From the NCBI RefSeq assembly GCF_034652275.1, contig NZ_JAXIWG010000001.1, positions 1,178,001 through 1,242,000 on the forward strand: 64,000 nucleotides of DNA, read 5' to 3'. The notes beneath the pieces are model-generated. The model saw only the letters and a list, made by a program, of their open reading frames with translations, did not search any database and was not told the DNA's origin. Both the position numbers and the translations under genes were made by a program. This document shows, one piece after another, positions 61,970 through 64,000 of this stretch. Numbering within the stretch: the first letter of the stretch is position 1; each line of letters opens with the position of its first letter. This stretch comes from Yoonia sp034652275. Lineage in GTDB: Bacteria > Pseudomonadota > Alphaproteobacteria > Rhodobacterales > Rhodobacteraceae.

Positions 61970-62863
61970 TCAGACGGTCAGCCCCTCAGGCTCAGCCAGC
62001 CCGTTGGCACGGCAACAGGCGGTGACCGTATTGGCCAGCAGACAGGCAATCGTCATCGGCCCCACCCCGCCCGGCACCGGCGTGATCGCCCCGGCCACGG
62101 CGGCGCAAGCCGCGTAATCCACATCACCTACCAACCGCGTGCCACCATCATCACTAGCAATCCGGTTGATGCCCACGTCGATCACCGTCGCCCCCGGCTT
62201 GATCCAATCGCCCTGCACCATACGCGCGCGGCCCACAGCGGCCACGACGATATCCGCCTGCCGGACCATCGCGGGCAGGTCAGCCGTGCGGCTATGCGCG
62301 ATCGTAACGGTGCAGCTGTCGCCCAGCAGCAACTGCGCCATCGGCTTGCCCACGATATTGGACCGCCCGATCACCACCGCATGTTTGCCCGAAAGCGACC
62401 CGTGATGATCGCGCAGCAACATCAGGCAGCCCAAAGGCGTGCAAGGCACCATCGCCTTTTGCCCCGTGCCCAACAGCCCCACGTTCGAGATATGGAACCC
62501 GTCCACATCCTTGGCCGGATCGATGCTGTTGATGACCAAATCGCTGTTCAGATGCTTGGGCAACGGCAGTTGCACAAGGATACCATGCACCGCCGGATCA
62601 GCGTTCAGCTTGGCGATCAGCGCCAGCAGATCGGCCTCAGACGTGGTGTCAGGCAGGCGGTGCTCAAAGCTGCGCATCCCCACCTCGACCGTCATCTTGC
62701 CTTTACTGCGGACATAGACCTGACTTGCGGGATCTTCGCCCACCAGTACAACGGCCAGCCCCGGCACGATGCCATGACCCTCTTTCAAGCCCGCTACGTG
62801 ACCCGCGATAGTCACCCGCAGCTTGGCCGCAAAAGCCTTGCCGTCCAGAACTTGTGCCGTCAT
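61970..62863 (-). CDS. folD: methylenetetrahydrofolate dehydrogenase / cyclohydrolase FolD
   Basis: This 297-residue bifunctional enzyme interconverts 5,10-methylene- and 10-formyl-tetrahydrofolate. Tyr50 and Lys54 in SQVYVRSKGK are the cyclohydrolase residues; GILVQLPLPKH, VIGRSNIVGKPMAQLL and ITPVPGGVGPMTIA are family blocks, the second in the NADP-binding domain. Its ATG overlaps the stop of the chorismate mutase gene (ATGA). fhs upstream feeds it 10-formyl-THF. Confidence 0.96.
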   Translation of the reverse strand: MTAQVLDGKAFAAKLRVTIAGHVAGLKEGHGIVPGLAVVLVGEDPASQVYVRSKGKMTVEVGMRSFEHRLPDTTSEADLLALIAKLNADPAVHGILVQLPLPKHLNSDLVINSIDPAKDVDGFHISNVGLLGTGQKAMVPCTPLGCLMLLRDHHGSLSGKHAVVIGRSNIVGKPMAQLLLGDSCTVTIAHSRTADLPAMVRQADIVVAAVGRARMVQGDWIKPGATVIDVGINRIASDDGGTRLVGDVDYAACAAVAGAITPVPGGVGPMTIACLLANTVTACCRANGLAEPEGLTV

Positions 62864-63177
62864 TGGATATCTTTCCTGTCGCTGTCCGGCCCAAGCCGGG
62901 TTTCCTCGCGCGCGATCGACCAGTCGATCAACTGCCGCCAAAGCACCTCAACCAGATCAGGCGACAGGCCCTGCGCCGCCGCATGACCGCGCACATTGGC
63001 CACCACCTCTTCCACGCGGGGGGTGATCCGGGCGGGCAGACCTGCCACAGCCTTGATCGCCGCCGCGCGGTCGATATAGGCAGCGCGTTCGGCCAGTATC
63101 CGCACGAGGTCGGCGTCGATCCGGTCGATTTCGGCCCGGATATCGGCCATATCGTTGCAATCCTGCGGTATCTTCAC
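62860..63177 (-). CDS. chorismate mutase (AroQ type)
   Basis: This 105-residue all-helical protein reads DIRAEIDRIDADLVRILAER at the N-terminus, then RAAYIDRAAAIKAV and VEEVVANVRGHAAAQGLSPD, ending LWRQLIDWSIAREE, typical of AroQ monofunctional mutases and PchB-type lyases. It turns chorismate into prephenate for pheA at 9.8 kb. I chose the GTG at 63177 because AAAAGGA lies six bases upstream; an ATG at 63150 would cut nine residues. It is coupled to folD by ATGA. Confidence 0.9.
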   Translation of the reverse strand: MKIPQDCNDMADIRAEIDRIDADLVRILAERAAYIDRAAAIKAVAGLPARITPRVEEVVANVRGHAAAQGLSPDLVEVLWRQLIDWSIAREETRLGPDSDRKDIQ

Positions 63178-63251
63178 ATCCGGTCCTTTTTGCTTGGGGC
63201 CGCTTGCCGGATACGCCCTCGGGCGCGCGATGACAACAGCGACAAGCCGCC

Positions 63252-64000
63252 TCAGAACAACCCTTCGATCTGACCGTCCGCATTGAGCATGATGGTTTCT
63301 GCCGATGGCACGCGCGGCAGGCCCGGCATGGTCATGATCTCGCCGCAGATGGCGACGATGAAACCGGCACCGGCACTCAGCCTTACCTCGCGCACAGGAA
63401 TGGTGAACCCCGTAGGCGCGCCGCGACGTTCGGGATCTGTGGTAAAGCTGTATTGTGTCTTTGCCATACAGACCGGCAGATGGCCGTATCCCTGATCTTC
63501 CCATTGCTTGAGTTGGTCGCGGATCTTGCCATCCACGATCACCCCGTCCGCGCGATAGATCTTTTGGGCAATGGTCTCTATCTTCTCGAACAGGCCCATC
63601 TCGTCAGGATAGATCGGGGCAAAGTTCGCCGCATCCTTATCCGCGATATCGGCAACCAGCGTCGCAAGATCGGCGATCCCTGCCGACCCATGCGCCCAAT
63701 GCTTGCACAAGACGGCTTGCGAGCCTTGCGTGGCGACATAGGCCTTTACAGCATCCACCTCTGCATTGGTGTCCGTCACAAAATGGTTGATCGCGACGAC
63801 AACCGGCACGCCAAAGGATTTCACGTTCTCGATATGGCGACCCAGATTGGCGCAACCGGCCTGCACGGCATCGACATTCTCGGCCCCGAGATCGGCTTTG
63901 GCCACGCCGCCGTTCATCTTCATCGCGCGCACCGTGGCCACGACGACAACGCAGGACGGCGCAATGCCCGCCTTGCGGCATTTGATATTCATGAACTTTT
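63252..64000 (-). CDS. fhs: formate-tetrahydrofolate ligase, C-terminal part
   Basis: The gene is cut at its 5' end by the window edge; the last 249 codons are visible. FMNIKCRKAG, SCVVVVATVRAMKMNGGV and SFGVPVVVAINHFVTDTNAE are blocks of the formyltetrahydrofolate synthetase, and LPRVPSAETIMLNADGQIEG is its standard C-terminus. The enzyme makes 10-formyl-THF from formate with ATP. It precedes the chorismate mutase by 74 bp and folD on the same strand. Confidence 0.97.
   Translation of the reverse strand, partial: KFMNIKCRKAGIAPSCVVVVATVRAMKMNGGVAKADLGAENVDAVQAGCANLGRHIENVKSFGVPVVVAINHFVTDTNAEVDAVKAYVATQGSQAVLCKHWAHGSAGIADLATLVADIADKDAANFAPIYPDEMGLFEKIETIAQKIYRADGVIVDGKIRDQLKQWEDQGYGHLPVCMAKTQYSFTTDPERRGAPTGFTIPVREVRLSAGAGFIVAICGEIMTMPGLPRVPSAETIMLNADGQIEGLF

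Noticed and set aside
1..64000. Prophage, insertion sequence, integron or toxin-antitoxin modules
   Set aside because: No transposase, integrase, phage structural gene or toxin-antitoxin pair was recognised; tRNA-Cys has no integrase or duplicated 3' end nearby.

Overview
The window is 64 kb of high-GC chromosome (about 60% or more by eye) from a marine-type alphaproteobacterium, most likely a Roseobacter-group member of the Rhodobacterales. The support is the ctaC-ctaB-orf-ctaG-ctaE-surf1-thrC-M16 cluster, the lysC-ptsP pair, a membrane-anchored CycM-type cytochrome c, alphaproteobacterial Flp pilins with a G-A-x-T-V-D-F processing region, and a repeat around CCTCCGGCGGGGATATTT that I associate with this group. 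I cannot name a genus or species from sequence alone. I saw no prophage, transposase, integrase or CRISPR array; this looks like core chromosome with a few accessory modules.

Layout. 1-9 kb: rsmC (cut by the window edge), clpS, a D,D-carboxypeptidase with a SPOR domain, and the yejABEF peptide ABC transporter. 9-15 kb: cytochrome c, prephenate dehydratase, a START-like protein, nudC, a CpdB-like phosphoesterase, the 4.5S SRP RNA, an EamA exporter and tRNA-Cys. 15.5-19.3 kb: a NeuC-like UDP-GlcNAc 2-epimerase overlapping two tandem WaaA-type (Kdo) transferases. 19-29 kb: a histone-deacetylase-like enzyme, a Nudix hydrolase, DUF1178, an SDR, aspartokinase, PtsP, EcsC, a GNAT, a flavin reductase, and the mtnP-apt salvage pair. 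29-38 kb (minus): FAD-linked oxidase, RimJ-like GNAT, M16 peptidase, thrC, surf1 and the aa3-oxidase biogenesis cluster. 38-45 kb: tldD, dprA, topA and a 3-oxoacid CoA-transferase pair. 45-58.7 kb: a complete Tad/Flp pilus locus with two pilins, preceded by a divergent lytic transglycosylase and followed by an AAA ATPase. 58.8-64 kb: a ligase-associated Lhr-type helicase and PdeM, then folD, chorismate mutase and fhs (cut by the window edge).

How the genes work together. The Tad block has all the parts of an adhesive pilus machine: pilins, prepilin peptidase, secretin, CpaB, TadZ/CpaE, the CpaF motor, TadB/TadC, and three lipoproteins. Strong hairpins follow flp1, flp2, cpaB and the OmpA-like gene, which suggests graded expression. 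The cta cluster builds cytochrome c oxidase (subunits II and III, heme O synthase, copper insertion, Surf1). folD and fhs give one-carbon metabolism, and mtnP and apt recycle methylthioadenosine and adenine.

The observations I think most worth checking are: (i) a short dispersed element that marks four of the eight convergent junctions, in one case supplying the stop codons of both genes; (ii) a palindromic, MITE-like 200-bp unit built from two inverted copies of it at 29.04-29.24 kb; (iii) the NeuC-like epimerase translationally linked to two ulosonate-transferase homologues; (iv) the hairpin ladder and internal terminator in the tad locus; and (v) a tad-linked AAA ATPase of unknown role.
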